A stretch of DNA of 64,000 nucleotides, taken from positions 2,715,501-2,779,500 of the forward strand of contig NZ_CP037951.1 in NCBI RefSeq assembly GCF_004358445.1. The letters are read 5' to 3'. Shown piece by piece: positions 47,034 to 56,977 of the stretch; position 1 is the stretch's first letter, and each line of letters begins with the position of its first letter. Under the pieces are notes generated by a model that saw only the letters and a list, made by a program, of their open reading frames with translations, was not told the origin of the DNA and did not search any database. Source of the DNA: Parashewanella tropica. GTDB taxonomy: Bacteria > Pseudomonadota > Gammaproteobacteria > Enterobacterales > Shewanellaceae. The position numbers were made by a program, and so were the translations under genes.

Positions 47034-48217
47034 AGTGAGCTTTGCTCTCGATAGTCTTTAGGCGTTTGATTCAAGTCTCTCTTAAACACGTTATACATGT
47101 ATTGTAATGATGGATAACCGGCTTTTTGAGCAATATCAGCGATAGGATCTTGAGTCGTTTTTAATAAAGTGCAAGCTCGATTAAATTTTACTTGGTGTAT
47201 CTCTTGATGCATGGAATGGCCACGCTCTCGCTTAAATCTTGCTTCTAAGTTAGAGCGTGAAATTCCAACAAAATCTAAAACTTGTTCGACTTTAATACCT
47301 CGACATGCATTGCCACGAATATAATGCATGGCTTGAATGACATACCTATCCATAATTGGATGAAAGTCAGTGCTTTGTCTTGCCACCACACTTTTAGGTG
47401 CGACTAAAATTGGCTGCTGAGTTCGACTGGATTCATCCACTTCTGCTTGAGCATTGCGAAAATTTTTATCAAGTAAAGCAGCGGCTCGATAACCCATTTG
47501 TTGAGTACCTTGAGTAACCGAACTAAGTGGGATTTTTGCCAATGACCGTGCCACTTCATCGTTATCAACGCCAATAACTGCCACTTTATCAGGTACTAAT
47601 AAATTTAGCTTTTCACAAGCTTGTAGAATAAATCGAGCACGAGAATCCGTTGTGGCAATGATTCCAATAGGTAGCGGCAGCCTTTGTAGCCAATCTAATA
47701 AGCGATTCATATGATACTGCCAATTATCATGGGTAATTTCTTTTCCAGAAAAGAGATAACCTTTATATCCTTGCTTCTCCACTATGCTTCTAAAAGCTTG
47801 TTCCCGTTCTTTTGCCCATTTGTTGCCTTCACCATGCTCTTGACCATAAAAAGCAAATTGCTCAAGACCTTTTTCTTTTAAATGCTCAAAGGCTAACTCA
47901 ATGATTTTTTCATTATCGGTAGCCACATATGGAGCGTTTGGATAGTCGTTTAAATCCTGAAAAGCGCTCCCTACTCCAACAACATAAGCTGTTGTTAATT
48001 TCAGCTTGTTTCTAATATTGGGATCATCAAAATCAGCAATGATACCATCTACATTTAAGGAGCTGATTTTTTCAAGGTGAGTTGTAAAATCTTCCGGCAA
48101 AAACAATTCCCAGTCACGATCAGCGGCTTTCAAATACTCACCCACACCCTGAATAATTTGGCGATCGTAAACCTTGTTAGCGTTGAACAATAGTGTGACT
48201 CGAAATCGTTTAGTCAT
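47030..48217 (-). CDS. xylR: Xylose operon regulator XylR
   Basis: XylR activates xyl genes when it binds xylose. The 395-residue protein has a LacI/PBP-like sensor domain (about 1-275; LLFNANKVYDRQIIQGVGEYL) and a C-terminal AraC-type double helix-turn-helix (about 285-392; GISRSNLEARFKRERGHS, AGYPSLQYMYNVFKRDL). The start at 48217 matches E. coli XylR; the frame opens four codons earlier. Confidence 0.94.
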   Translation of the reverse strand: MTKRFRVTLLFNANKVYDRQIIQGVGEYLKAADRDWELFLPEDFTTHLEKISSLNVDGIIADFDDPNIRNKLKLTTAYVVGVGSAFQDLNDYPNAPYVATDNEKIIELAFEHLKEKGLEQFAFYGQEHGEGNKWAKEREQAFRSIVEKQGYKGYLFSGKEITHDNWQYHMNRLLDWLQRLPLPIGIIATTDSRARFILQACEKLNLLVPDKVAVIGVDNDEVARSLAKIPLSSVTQGTQQMGYRAAALLDKNFRNAQAEVDESSRTQQPILVAPKSVVARQSTDFHPIMDRYVIQAMHYIRGNACRGIKVEQVLDFVGISRSNLEARFKRERGHSMHQEIHQVKFNRACTLLKTTQDPIADIAQKAGYPSLQYMYNVFKRDLNQTPKDYREQSSL

Positions 48218-48296
48218 TCTGAAAATCATCTGATGAAATACTTATAAAGCATAGTCACAATAATCTGCATCATTTAGCTATAGCGATAAAATCTGT

Positions 48297-48320
48297 GAAA
48301 TTAATAACTAAATTTCGTAA
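48297..48320. promoter_or_regulatory. Candidate XylR site, xylR/xylB region
   Basis: This is the partner of the motif at 45567-45590 (21 of 24 identical), with GAAA and AAATTTC at the same positions. It lies 63 bases before the xylB ATG and between the divergent xylR and xylB genes. Confidence 0.55.
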
Positions 48321-48382
48321 TTGTCCCTACATGGGTTATCCGTTGATACTTAAAAGATCTTTATCCATCAAATTGAATCAAT

Positions 48383-49834
48383 ATGTATCTTGGAATCGAT
48401 TTAGGCACTTCTGGCGTTAAGTCCATAGTGATTGACAAAGACGGTGAAATCCTTGCTTCACACATTTCTACTCTCACGGTTTCTCGACCTCATGAATTAT
48501 GGTCAGAACAAAATCCACAAGATTGGTGGAATGCAACAGAACTCTCTATTCAAGGGTTATCACAACAAGTCGATTTATCTCACGTTAAAGCCATTGGACT
48601 TTCTGGGCAGATGCACGGTGCCACTCTGCTTAGCAAAAACGGAAGGACTCTCAGACCTGCCATGTTATGGAACGATGGGAGAAGTGCTGTCGAGTGTGCA
48701 CAATTAGAGCATAAGGTACCTAATTGCCATGACATTACAGGCAATTTGATCATGCCAGGATTTACTGCACCTAAAGTAAAATGGGTAGCAAACCATGAAC
48801 CCTATGTATTTTCTCAAATAGATAAGGTGTTGCTCCCCAAAGATTATTTACGTTTTAAAATGACCGGAAACTTCGCCACGGATCTATCTGATGCATCAGG
48901 AACAGCTTGGCTAGACGTCAAACAACGGAAGTGGGATCAAGAGTTACTTAAAGCTACAGGGTTGTCAGAACACCAAATGCCTGAATTGTTCGAAGGCACG
49001 CAAATCACAGGAAACTTATTGCCTGAAATCGCTAATAAATGGGGAATGCCTACTGTATCTATCGTTGCTGGTGGTGGTGATAATGCCGCTGGAGCGATTG
49101 GCATGGGGATCATTCACCCCAAACAAGCCATGCTATCCCTTGGTACTTCAGGTGTGTATTTTTCTGTGAGTGAAGGTTATGTATCTAAACCAGAAACAGC
49201 CTTACACAGCTTTTGTCATGCGTTGCCTGAAACTTGGCATACTATGTCAGTCATGCTTAGCGCAGCTTCTTGTCTAAATTGGGTTGCTAACTTGGTGGGC
49301 TTTAGCAATGTTCCATCCATGATTACGGCCATTGAAAAGTCGAGTAACCGCAACTCTGAAGTGATGTTTTTACCCTATTTATCCGGTGAGAGAACCCCAC
49401 ACAATGACCCAAAAGCTAAAGGTGTTTTCTTCGGAATAACTCACTCCACCAATAAGGTCGACTTAGCGCAAGCCGTATTAGAAGGCGTAGGGTTCGCTTT
49501 AGCTGATGGGCTTGATACGGTGCACTCAGTATCTGCGATACCTGATGAAATCTCTTTAATTGGCGGCGGTGCAAAAAGCCAATACTGGCGTCAACTACTT
49601 ACTGACATTTTTGGTTTACCTTTAGTTTATCGTCAAGGTGGTGATATAGGACCAGCATTGGGTGCTGCACGCTTAGCGCAGTTAGGCGTGCGTTCAGCTG
49701 AAAATTTGAAGCAAATCTGTCCTGTTCCTGCTTTGATTGAAACTCATATCCCTGATATTGAGCAGCATCATATTTTCAAGCAAAAGCGTGTAAAATTTCA
49801 AAAGCTTTACACGCATCTAAAAGGACTTTTTTAA
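48383..49834 (+). CDS. xylB: Xylulokinase
   Basis: The 483-residue FGGY kinase phosphorylates D-xylulose. It has the N-terminal GIDLGTSGVKSIVID phosphate-binding motif, GLSGQMHGA and MLWNDGR of xylulokinases, and the C-terminal GGGAKSQYWRQLL. It completes the xylA-symporter-xylR-xylB set. Confidence 0.96.
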   Translation: MYLGIDLGTSGVKSIVIDKDGEILASHISTLTVSRPHELWSEQNPQDWWNATELSIQGLSQQVDLSHVKAIGLSGQMHGATLLSKNGRTLRPAMLWNDGRSAVECAQLEHKVPNCHDITGNLIMPGFTAPKVKWVANHEPYVFSQIDKVLLPKDYLRFKMTGNFATDLSDASGTAWLDVKQRKWDQELLKATGLSEHQMPELFEGTQITGNLLPEIANKWGMPTVSIVAGGGDNAAGAIGMGIIHPKQAMLSLGTSGVYFSVSEGYVSKPETALHSFCHALPETWHTMSVMLSAASCLNWVANLVGFSNVPSMITAIEKSSNRNSEVMFLPYLSGERTPHNDPKAKGVFFGITHSTNKVDLAQAVLEGVGFALADGLDTVHSVSAIPDEISLIGGGAKSQYWRQLLTDIFGLPLVYRQGGDIGPALGAARLAQLGVRSAENLKQICPVPALIETHIPDIEQHHIFKQKRVKFQKLYTHLKGLF

Positions 49835-49837
49835 TAC

Positions 49838-51184
49838 TTAATGGTCATTAAATAGCCCTATAGCACTAGCCGTCATGGCTTTTACGCCTGTTTTAATTGC
49901 CAGTGGATAATCTGGCGCGAATTTACTGGAATGCAATGTCGGTAACTCAGTACCATTTTTTATGCTTTCTGCATACGTCTTAGGATTAACCGCACCTAAC
50001 CAAAAGAATGTTAAAGGGATTTTTTCTTTTGTAAGTGCATATTGAGACACATCTTCACCCACCATAGATTGCTCGGCATGAACGACATTGTCTTTACCTA
50101 TAGCGGCCGTGATAAATGATTTTACCTTTGCCGTTTGCTTAGGATCATTGAAAACAGCATCACCCGATTCATCTTTATACACCTTAACATCAGGCAATAA
50201 CTTGTCATTCACCCCTGCACTTTTAGCGATATATTTAGCCGTACGCTTAATAGAGCTTAATAACTTTTTACGAACCTTTGGATTGTAGGAGCGCACAGTA
50301 AGCTGTAACAATACTTTATTGCCAATGATGTTTCTTTTTGTTCCTCCATTAATCACTCCAACAGTAATCAAGCTAGGGTCTAATGGCGAAATTTCACGAC
50401 TGACAATAGTTTGTAATGCAAGGACAATTCTCGACGCTATAACTATGGGATCAATGGTTTTATTAGGGTAAGCACCATGACCACTGATCCCTTTGACAGT
50501 AATGTCCACTGAATCGACATTTGCCATAATATAGTTAGGCGCAATAGCCACTTTTCCTGCAGGTAATCCAGCATGGTCATGTAACCCAATAATATGATCG
50601 GGGACAGGAAAATCTTTATACAAACCAGCGTCTAGCATGGCTTTAGCCCCTGCTCCGTATTCTTCTGCTGGCTGAGCAATCATGATCAAAGTACCATGCC
50701 ATTGATCTTTCTTATTCATCAACATGGTTGCAGTACCAATAAAGCTGGTCATATGTAAATCATGCCCACAAGCGTGCATCACACCTATGGTTTCACCTTG
50801 TGAGTTTTTCGACGTTACCTTAGAAGCGTAAGATAATCCTGTTTCTTCGGTCACTGGCAATGCATCCATATCCGTACGAATCATCACGGTTGGTCCTTTG
50901 CCGTTTTTATAAAGCCCAACCACACCATATCCACCATAATGATCGGTGACATCGAACCCCAAGGTTTTAAGTTGTTGGCTGATTATTTGACTGGTTTTAT
51001 TTTCATGAAAGGATAGTTCAGGGTATTGATGAAAGTGAAGGTATAGCTTTTCTAGTTTTGGGATTAATTCTTTCATAGCTTTACTTCCCTCTACATGAGT
51101 TTCTGAGAAAGCCGTATTTGAAATGATGAGTAATAAACTAGATATACCTAAAGCTACCGCAGTTCGCCTGATAATTGACAACAT
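49838..51184 (-). CDS. Exported M20 amidohydrolase (hippurate hydrolase-like)
   Basis: The precursor of about 448 residues has a signal peptide (cleavage near TAFS) and an M20D peptidase/amidohydrolase domain: HQYPELSFHE, RTDMDALPV, MHACGHDLHMT with metal-binding Cys/His, and a dimerisation domain with GHGAYPN. Substrates of this family are N-acyl amino acids or peptides. The ATG at 51184 follows GGGAGG; the frame is open six codons further. Confidence 0.88.
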   Translation of the reverse strand: MLSIIRRTAVALGISSLLLIISNTAFSETHVEGSKAMKELIPKLEKLYLHFHQYPELSFHENKTSQIISQQLKTLGFDVTDHYGGYGVVGLYKNGKGPTVMIRTDMDALPVTEETGLSYASKVTSKNSQGETIGVMHACGHDLHMTSFIGTATMLMNKKDQWHGTLIMIAQPAEEYGAGAKAMLDAGLYKDFPVPDHIIGLHDHAGLPAGKVAIAPNYIMANVDSVDITVKGISGHGAYPNKTIDPIVIASRIVLALQTIVSREISPLDPSLITVGVINGGTKRNIIGNKVLLQLTVRSYNPKVRKKLLSSIKRTAKYIAKSAGVNDKLLPDVKVYKDESGDAVFNDPKQTAKVKSFITAAIGKDNVVHAEQSMVGEDVSQYALTKEKIPLTFFWLGAVNPKTYAESIKNGTELPTLHSSKFAPDYPLAIKTGVKAMTASAIGLFNDH

Positions 51185-51462
51185 AAACTCCTCCCTTAAC
51201 AAACCCTAAACTGAAATCTGTTTTAGTTTTACAAGACATATAGTTTTATGCATGATGAAAAAGCGTGACATTTTTGGCTTAAACTTGCTAGGCGATAAAA
51301 TCACTTGAAAGCAAGACAATAACAATCTGATTTTATGGATGAATATCAAAAATAACAGCCTTTCTTTAATAACTTTTACTTATGAGTCATTAAAGAACAA
51401 TCGGGACTAACTATTCGTTTTGAATAAATGAATTACTACGATGTACGATTATAGGAGTTTTA

Positions 51463-52989
51463 ATGATGTTCAATACAAAAAAGCTATTTTTAGCCACAAG
51501 TGTTACATTAGCACTGTCTTCACAAGCTTTCGCAGCTGATATTGTTAATTTACAAAACCTTGTTTCACCGTCTTCAACACTCAATAGTCAAAGTTTGGCT
51601 GCTGCTTTGTCTGAAGGAAACAGCTTTAAGCAAAAACAGACGGTCATTTTACCTAGTAAGGTAAAAAAAATACGCCTGCAACAATATTTTCACGGTGTTC
51701 CAGTCTACAACTACTCGGTTGCTGTAACTGCAGACCAACTGCAAAATTATACTAACCCCATTGGTTTTGCAGCTAATAACATAAATCCAGATCCTAATTT
51801 CACCACACCAACATTAACACCAGCTCAAGCTATAGCGAAAGCTAAGTCAACACACTTCTCTGATAGCAAGCTTCCTGAAGACACAAAGACACATAATGAT
51901 TCCAGTAAACTATACGTTTTCCTTGATAGTAATAATCAAGAACATTTAGTGTATATGATCAATTATTTGGTTACTGCCAATAACAAATACAGCCGTCCTT
52001 ATGCTGTTGTCGATGCCCACAGTGGTGAAATTTTAGAGCAATGGGAAGGCTTAACGACTTTAGGCATGGGAACAGGTCCGGGAGGGAATGAAAAAATTGG
52101 CCAATATGAGTACGGCTCAGGCAAGCTTCCAAAGCTCAACGTCTTACCTGACGGAAAAGGGAAATGTGCTATGGATTCAGCCTATGTAAAAACAATGGAC
52201 GCCCGTGACGCCTTTCCAAGCCAAACAACTAAAGCCTACTCATACGATTGTTCAAAGTCCTATAGAAACACTGAAAAAGAAGCAAACGGCGGTTTTTCCC
52301 CCATCAATGATGCCCAATATGATGGCACTATGATTTACAGTATGTATCGCGATTGGTTCAGTATGGATGTACTTCCTTTCAAACTAATTATGGCTCCACA
52401 CGACAACAGCTATCCTGGGCCAGATAATGCCTGGTGGGATGGTAAAGTCATGCACTTTGGTGATGGTCTATCTAAATTCTACCCCTTAGTAAGTATTGAT
52501 GTTGGAGGACACGAGATCAGCCATGGCTTTACTGAACTCAATTCAGGTCTGAAGTATTTCGGTGAATCCGGTGCGATGAATGAATCATTTTCAGATATGG
52601 CCGGTGAAGCAGCTAAAAACTATGCCCGTGGTACGAATGATTTCTTAGTTGGTTTAGATATCACTAAAAACTACGGTGCCCTTCGCTATATGAAACATCC
52701 ATCATTAGATGGCTACTCTATTGATAGTGAGGATGATTACACTGGGCAAGAAATGCATTCTGCTTCAGGTATATATAATAAGGCGTTCTATTTACTGGCA
52801 ACCACAAAGGGATGGACAACCAAAAAAGCGTTTGCGGCATTTGTTTATGCCAATGTTCTTTATTGGACACCTGAAAGCACGTTTGATTCTGGTGCTTGTG
52901 GCGTAGAAGATGCCGCTAAAGACTTGCATTTTAACTCTAAGGATGTCGTTAATGCGTTTCTCCAAGTTGGTGTGAAATGTAAAGTATAA
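51463..52989 (+). CDS. Secreted M4 (thermolysin-like) metalloprotease
   Basis: The 508-residue preproenzyme has a signal peptide (cleavage near AFAA), an FTP/PepSY-type propeptide (about 30-195) and an M4 catalytic domain. The zinc motif is HEISH (350-354), with the third ligand Glu374 in GAMNESFSD. Two Cys pairs suggest disulfides in the mature enzyme. No C-terminal PPC domain is present. Vibrio haemagglutinin/protease and Pseudomonas elastase are relatives. Confidence 0.93.
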   Translation: MMFNTKKLFLATSVTLALSSQAFAADIVNLQNLVSPSSTLNSQSLAAALSEGNSFKQKQTVILPSKVKKIRLQQYFHGVPVYNYSVAVTADQLQNYTNPIGFAANNINPDPNFTTPTLTPAQAIAKAKSTHFSDSKLPEDTKTHNDSSKLYVFLDSNNQEHLVYMINYLVTANNKYSRPYAVVDAHSGEILEQWEGLTTLGMGTGPGGNEKIGQYEYGSGKLPKLNVLPDGKGKCAMDSAYVKTMDARDAFPSQTTKAYSYDCSKSYRNTEKEANGGFSPINDAQYDGTMIYSMYRDWFSMDVLPFKLIMAPHDNSYPGPDNAWWDGKVMHFGDGLSKFYPLVSIDVGGHEISHGFTELNSGLKYFGESGAMNESFSDMAGEAAKNYARGTNDFLVGLDITKNYGALRYMKHPSLDGYSIDSEDDYTGQEMHSASGIYNKAFYLLATTKGWTTKKAFAAFVYANVLYWTPESTFDSGACGVEDAAKDLHFNSKDVVNAFLQVGVKCKV

Positions 52990-53021
52990 AGTTAACTTTA
53001 TTACCCAACGATATAAAAAAT

Positions 53022-53046
53022 AAGGGAGCCATTTGGCTCCCTTTTA
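53022..53046. terminator. Convergent terminator (M4 protease/htpX)
   Basis: AAGGGAGCC and GGCTCCCTT enclose a 4-base loop and are followed by TT; it lies between the two convergent genes. Confidence 0.85.
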
Positions 53047-53063
53047 ATATCTATCAATGACAA

Positions 53064-53927
53064 TTATTGATTTCTTAACGCTTCAATACGTTTTTCTAAT
53101 GGCGGGTGACTCATCAAAAGTTCAGCCATCGATTTCTTACCGTTAATACCAAATGCTGACATTTGAGCAGGCATTTCACCAGTAGCAGGACCTTGGCGTA
53201 AACGCTCTAAAGCCGCAATCATCTTATCTTTACCAACCAATTTAGCTGCACCTTCGTCCGCTTTAAACTCACGGATACGAGAGAAGTAAGCAACGATAGT
53301 AGAAGCAAGAATACCTAAAATCATATCAAGTACGAATACTACAGCCATGTAAGCAAAAAAGCCCATGCCTTCGCCTTCTTCGTCATCACTTGCGACAAAA
53401 TTATCAATGACTTGAGCAATCGCACGTGCCGCAAAAATAACAAAAGTATTCACAACACCTTGGATCAAAGTAAGAGTAACCATGTCACCATTAGCAACGT
53501 GGCTAACTTCGTGAGCTAATACCGCTTCAATCTCACCTTTTTCCATGCCGTATAATAAGCCAGTACTTACTGCGACTAGGGCATTATCTTTGCTTGGACC
53601 AGTAGCAAATGCATTCATTTCGCCAGAGTTGTAAATTGCAACTTCAGGCATTTTGATGCCAGATTGCTCAGCTTGACGAGCTACTGTATCAACTAACCAG
53701 CGTTCTGTTTCATCACGAGGTGAAGCAATCACTTCACAACCCATGGTTTTCTTCGCCATCCACTTAGAAATTTTCAAGCTAATGAAAGAACCACCAAACC
53801 CGAACATAGCAGCAAAAATCAGTAGACCACCCATGCTCTTTGTATTAACACCTAATATTGACATCACAATCGAAGCCACAACTAAAATGGCTAAGTTGGT
53901 CAATATCAACAACATCACACGCTTCAT
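53064..53927 (-). CDS. htpX: Membrane zinc protease HtpX
   Basis: HtpX degrades misfolded inner-membrane proteins. The 287-residue protein has paired N-terminal membrane helices, the zinc motif HEVSH in [15 protein letters not shown], two further helices and the C-terminal [12 protein letters not shown]. The ATG at 53927 follows GGAGA and matches the family start; the frame opens eight codons earlier. Confidence 0.95.
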   Translation of the reverse strand: MKRVMLLILTNLAILVVASIVMSILGVNTKSMGGLLIFAAMFGFGGSFISLKISKWMAKKTMGCEVIASPRDETERWLVDTVARQAEQSGIKMPEVAIYNSGEMNAFATGPSKDNALVAVSTGLLYGMEKGEIEAVLAHEVSHVANGDMVTLTLIQGVVNTFVIFAARAIAQVIDNFVASDDEEGEGMGFFAYMAVVFVLDMILGILASTIVAYFSRIREFKADEGAAKLVGKDKMIAALERLRQGPATGEMPAQMSAFGINGKKSMAELLMSHPPLEKRIEALRNQ

Positions 53928-54011
53928 TTTATTCTCCAAAAAAGCAGACATCGATCACACAAAGACATAATATGTCTCAATAAAGAAATTTCAAGGCTTT
54001 TCGGTTTAAAA

Positions 54012-54035
54012 AAGGGTCTGCTGGCCTTTCGTGTT
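54012..54035. repeat. Single end of MITE family 1 (relic)
   Basis: AAGGGTCTGCTGGCCTTTCG resembles the terminal repeat of the MITEs at 2722-2917 and 6517-6784. No matching second end or interior is recognisable, so it is a decayed or solo end. Confidence 0.4.
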
Positions 54036-54147
54036 TGTTTTTTAATCCACAAAGCTCAACATCTCCTCATAAACATGATCAAGTGGATTTTTAATCCTGA
54101 TGATTTTGATACACTTTCGAAATAATTTGTTTTAAGGAAAATACAAA

Positions 54148-54858
54148 ATGAGCATTAATGCGCTACTGTTAAGCAGCTCAAAAGCTGAAGATACGCCCTA
54201 TTTGAGCCATGCAATTCCGTTTATCAAGCCTCTGACTGAAAACGCTAAGAAATGGTTATTTATTCCTTATGCGGGTGTAAGTATTAATTACGATACCTAT
54301 ACCGATATTGTGGTTGCCGCATTAGCTGAATTGAATATCGAAGTGTCGAGCATTCATAATCATGCTGATCCCAAAAAAGCAATTGAACAAGCTGACGGCA
54401 TCATGGTTGGTGGCGGTAACACCTTCCATTTATTAAATGAGCTATACCGCTTAGACATTTTGCAACTGATCAAAGACAAGGTTAATCAAGGTAAACCATA
54501 TATCGGCTGGAGTGCTGGCTCTAACATCACAGGCTTAAGTATTCGTACGACCAATGATATGCCAATCATTGAGCCACCATCGTTTAATGCATTAGGTTTA
54601 TTACCGTTTCAGCTAAATCCACATTACACCAATTACCAAGCTCCGGGTCATAATGGTGAAACTCGCGCTCAACGTTTATTAGAGTTCACTATGGTCGACC
54701 CACACACGCCTGTGGTTGGTATTGCCGAAGGCACAGCGTTATATCGCCAAGGTGATAAGTTGAGTTTATTGGGTAATAAAGAAGCGTATTTGTTTAGTGG
54801 TGACCAACAAGAGATCCCAATCCCTGTTGGCTCGGATTTATCGCATTTATTGGGTTAA
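54148..54858 (+). CDS. pepE: Dipeptidase E (alpha-aspartyl dipeptidase)
   Basis: The 236-residue S51 peptidase cleaves Asp-Xaa dipeptides. The nucleophile Ser lies in GWSAGSNI and the family motif [13 protein letters not shown] is present. It has no signal peptide. The gene is bordered downstream by the structured repeat region. Confidence 0.93.
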   Translation: MSINALLLSSSKAEDTPYLSHAIPFIKPLTENAKKWLFIPYAGVSINYDTYTDIVVAALAELNIEVSSIHNHADPKKAIEQADGIMVGGGNTFHLLNELYRLDILQLIKDKVNQGKPYIGWSAGSNITGLSIRTTNDMPIIEPPSFNALGLLPFQLNPHYTNYQAPGHNGETRAQRLLEFTMVDPHTPVVGIAEGTALYRQGDKLSLLGNKEAYLFSGDQQEIPIPVGSDLSHLLG

Positions 54859-54931
54859 CTTTCGAGGTTTCGAAGCCTCTAGTTAGTTTTGGTACTGTGT
54901 GTAATTAACACCTTAGGGTCATACCCAACGG

Positions 54932-55186
54932 CACTTCTTGGTGCTGCGCATCAATCAGCTAAAGTCGTGGGTTTACCACCCACACCCGTGTTAGAGGGGG
55001 TTCTCCAGCAAATCCCCTCTAACTACTCCCCGTGCCGCCCCGACGAAGCTAAACGTTTAAGGTCTTATTGAATAAATGGCTAACGTCTCTGATGGTACAT
55101 CCATGAACCCCAGAGCCTAGCCCGACGTCCATGTCGGGCTTACGCCATTGTTCATTCAATCACATTAGAAACAGCTTCGAAGGGGG
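54932..55186 (+). repeat. Multi-hairpin structured repeat, copy A
   Basis: This is a chain of stem-loops: TTGGTGC/GCATCAA (54937-54953), GTGGGT/ACCCAC, GTTAGAGGGG/CCCCTCTAAC, then a three-way junction. The junction is closed by ATTGAATAAATGGC with GCCATT...ATTCAAT (55067-55160) and contains GCCCGAC/GTCGGGC. An inverted homologue lies at 57221-57475. Differences between copies keep the pairing. No protein is encoded. Most of the 610-base gap between pepE and the transposase is this repeat plus the IS end. Confidence 0.75.
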
Positions 55187-55243
55187 AAAAATTGAAGACT
55201 GCAAGAGTATCTGGAGTAACCTGAATCATTTTTGCCCCAATAT

Positions 55244-56549
55244 ATGGTACGTCCCGTTATTGCAACTAGAGTTAAAAATAACGAGCTGATTTGCGCTAAT
55301 ATATTCAGAGTCTTTTTGAGACCTTCATTAGTCTCAGCTCTATGATGAGGTATGCGCCAGACTGTCCTCACAAAGCGAAAAGCATTTTACATTGCTGTTT
55401 GGGGCAACAGGTCATCAGTCTGGTGGTCTAACCGTTGTGTCATCTTTTACTCTCACTGCAAATTTTGGCTATATTCTGATTTCAAAAGACTTTTTATTGA
55501 CTAAAACTGCCCAGGCTATACGGGCTATTTTGTTGGCTAATGCAACTACAGCAACGTTAAAAGGCTTTCGTTTTTTAAGGTTGATAAGCCATGAACCAAA
55601 GTATTTCTCTGCAGATTTATCTCGCCACAAAATAGACCTCGCACCATGGATGAATAGTGTTCTCAGCTCTTTATTTCCACGTTTTGATATTCCAAGTAAT
55701 ATGGTTTTTCCACCTGTAGAGTGCTGGAGGGGAACAAGCCCAATCCATGCTGCGAAATTTCGTCCATTTTTGAAGTCGCTTGGTTCACTAACAGATGATA
55801 CACAAGCGCTTGCGACAACAGGACCTATGCCTGGGATACTTTGTAATTGTTTAACTTGCTCATTATCAGCAAGAATTCTCTCAACTTTATTCGCTTGTGA
55901 TGCTATACGCTCATTAAGGTTCAGATAGTGTTCATGTAACTCTGTTAACTCAAAAACAATTAGGGGTGGAAGATGTTGATTCTTATCAGCTAGCCATTGA
56001 AACAGACCTTTCATAATAGAGTGTCCTTTTGGCAAACTTATCCCGAATTCAAGAAGAATTGAGCCTATTCTGTTCATGCATGCGGTTCGCTCTCTAATAT
56101 ACCCATTACGAATTTTTTGAATGGTCGAGATAACTTGAGCTGATTCTGTTTTTGGAGACGAGAACCTCATAGTTGGTCGAGAAGCGGCTTCAGCAATAGC
56201 ATCGGCATCAATGAAATCATTTTTATTAGTTTTAACGTATGGCTTTACATATTGGGGAGGGATTAACTTAGCAGTATGTCCAAACTCAGAACATTTTCTC
56301 GCGAGCCAGTGAGAGCCGCCGCACGATTCCATAGCTATGATCACCGGCTCATGAAATGCCAAAAATTCGAGTAGCTTTTGGCGAGTAAGCTTTTTCTTAA
56401 ATAACCGTTGACCAGATTGGTCATGGCCAACTAAATGAAAAGAGTTTTTACCTAAGTCGATTCCAATAATGTGTGGAGTATTCATTTGGCACTTCCTTTA
56501 AAGGCTACATCAGTTGCAGTTTAACTGTATGCAGGGAGGGACGTACCAT
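55244..56549 (-). mobile_element. IS1111-type insertion sequence (IS110 family)
   Basis: ATGGTACGTCCC (55244-55255) and GGGACGTACCAT (56538-56549) are perfect 12-base inverted repeats around the transposase gene. Short subterminal repeats of this kind mark the IS1111 group; the true tips lie a few bases outside. About 210 non-coding bases lie downstream of the transposase (55256-55468), the side where IS1111 elements are reported to encode a bridge RNA. Confidence 0.8.
55469..56485 (-). CDS. IS110/IS1111-family transposase
   Basis: The 338-residue recombinase has the N-terminal DEDD (RuvC-like) domain: GIDLGKNSF, AMESCGGSHW and KNDFIDADAIAEA. The C-terminal transposase-20 domain shows LQSIPGIGPVVASACVSSV and the helix-hairpin-helix-like part, with the serine-containing STGGKTILLGISKRGNKELR. 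It looks full length, so the element may be active. Confidence 0.92.
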   Translation of the reverse strand: MNTPHIIGIDLGKNSFHLVGHDQSGQRLFKKKLTRQKLLEFLAFHEPVIIAMESCGGSHWLARKCSEFGHTAKLIPPQYVKPYVKTNKNDFIDADAIAEAASRPTMRFSSPKTESAQVISTIQKIRNGYIRERTACMNRIGSILLEFGISLPKGHSIMKGLFQWLADKNQHLPPLIVFELTELHEHYLNLNERIASQANKVERILADNEQVKQLQSIPGIGPVVASACVSSVSEPSDFKNGRNFAAWIGLVPLQHSTGGKTILLGISKRGNKELRTLFIHGARSILWRDKSAEKYFGSWLINLKKRKPFNVAVVALANKIARIAWAVLVNKKSFEIRI

Positions 56550-56661
56550 CTCATTAAGCGTGCCAACCCTTCATATCAATTTAATCTTTTATGGAAGTAT
56601 AAAATCTCTAATAATTGATTTTAGGATTGAAAGGATTATTCAATACAGATACCTTTTGGAG

Positions 56662-56676
56662 TGTTATAACGTATCA
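56662..56676. promoter_or_regulatory. Candidate Zur box before rpmE2
   Basis: TGTTATAACGTATCA resembles the Zur box core (TGTTATA...TATAACA), but the right half is poor. It lies 21 bases before rpmE2, where zinc repression of these paralogues usually acts. Confidence 0.3.
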
Positions 56677-56696
56677 AAATGACGAGGTGAAAATTT

Positions 56697-56957
56697 ATGA
56701 AAAAAGGTATCCACCCGGAATATAATTATGTTGTTTTTAGAGATTCCAGTTCAGGCACTGACTTTCTGATCCGCTCTACTTGTAAAAGTGATAAGACAGT
56801 TACTTGGAAGGATGGAAATATTTATCCATTGATTCACTTAGATATTTCTAGTGCATCTCATCCAGTATATACAGGAGAAAAACAACAAACCAAGTCAGAA
56901 GGTAGAGTTGCACAGTTCAATAAACGTTTTGGTTTTGCTGGTTCTAGTTCTCATTGA
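56697..56957 (+). CDS. rpmE2: Zinc-independent ribosomal protein L31 type B
   Basis: The 86-residue protein matches L31 type B: KKGIHPEYNYVVFRDSSSG, then WKDGNIYPLIHLDISSASHPVYTG. It lacks the CxxC zinc motifs of the housekeeping L31. Such paralogues replace zinc-bound L31 during zinc starvation. The ATG follows GAGGTGA. rpmJ2 follows 20 bases later. Confidence 0.93.
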   Translation: MKKGIHPEYNYVVFRDSSSGTDFLIRSTCKSDKTVTWKDGNIYPLIHLDISSASHPVYTGEKQQTKSEGRVAQFNKRFGFAGSSSH

Positions 56958-56977
56958 AGAGTTAGGAGGCTTATATT

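Noticed and set aside
54889-55071. 60-codon frame in copy A of the structured repeat
   Set aside because: It is not kept in copy B, where the same sequence is hairpin-forming and non-coding.
55392-55928. 178-codon frame antisense to the transposase
   Set aside because: It overlaps the conserved DEDD transposase on the other strand and has no recognisable domain.
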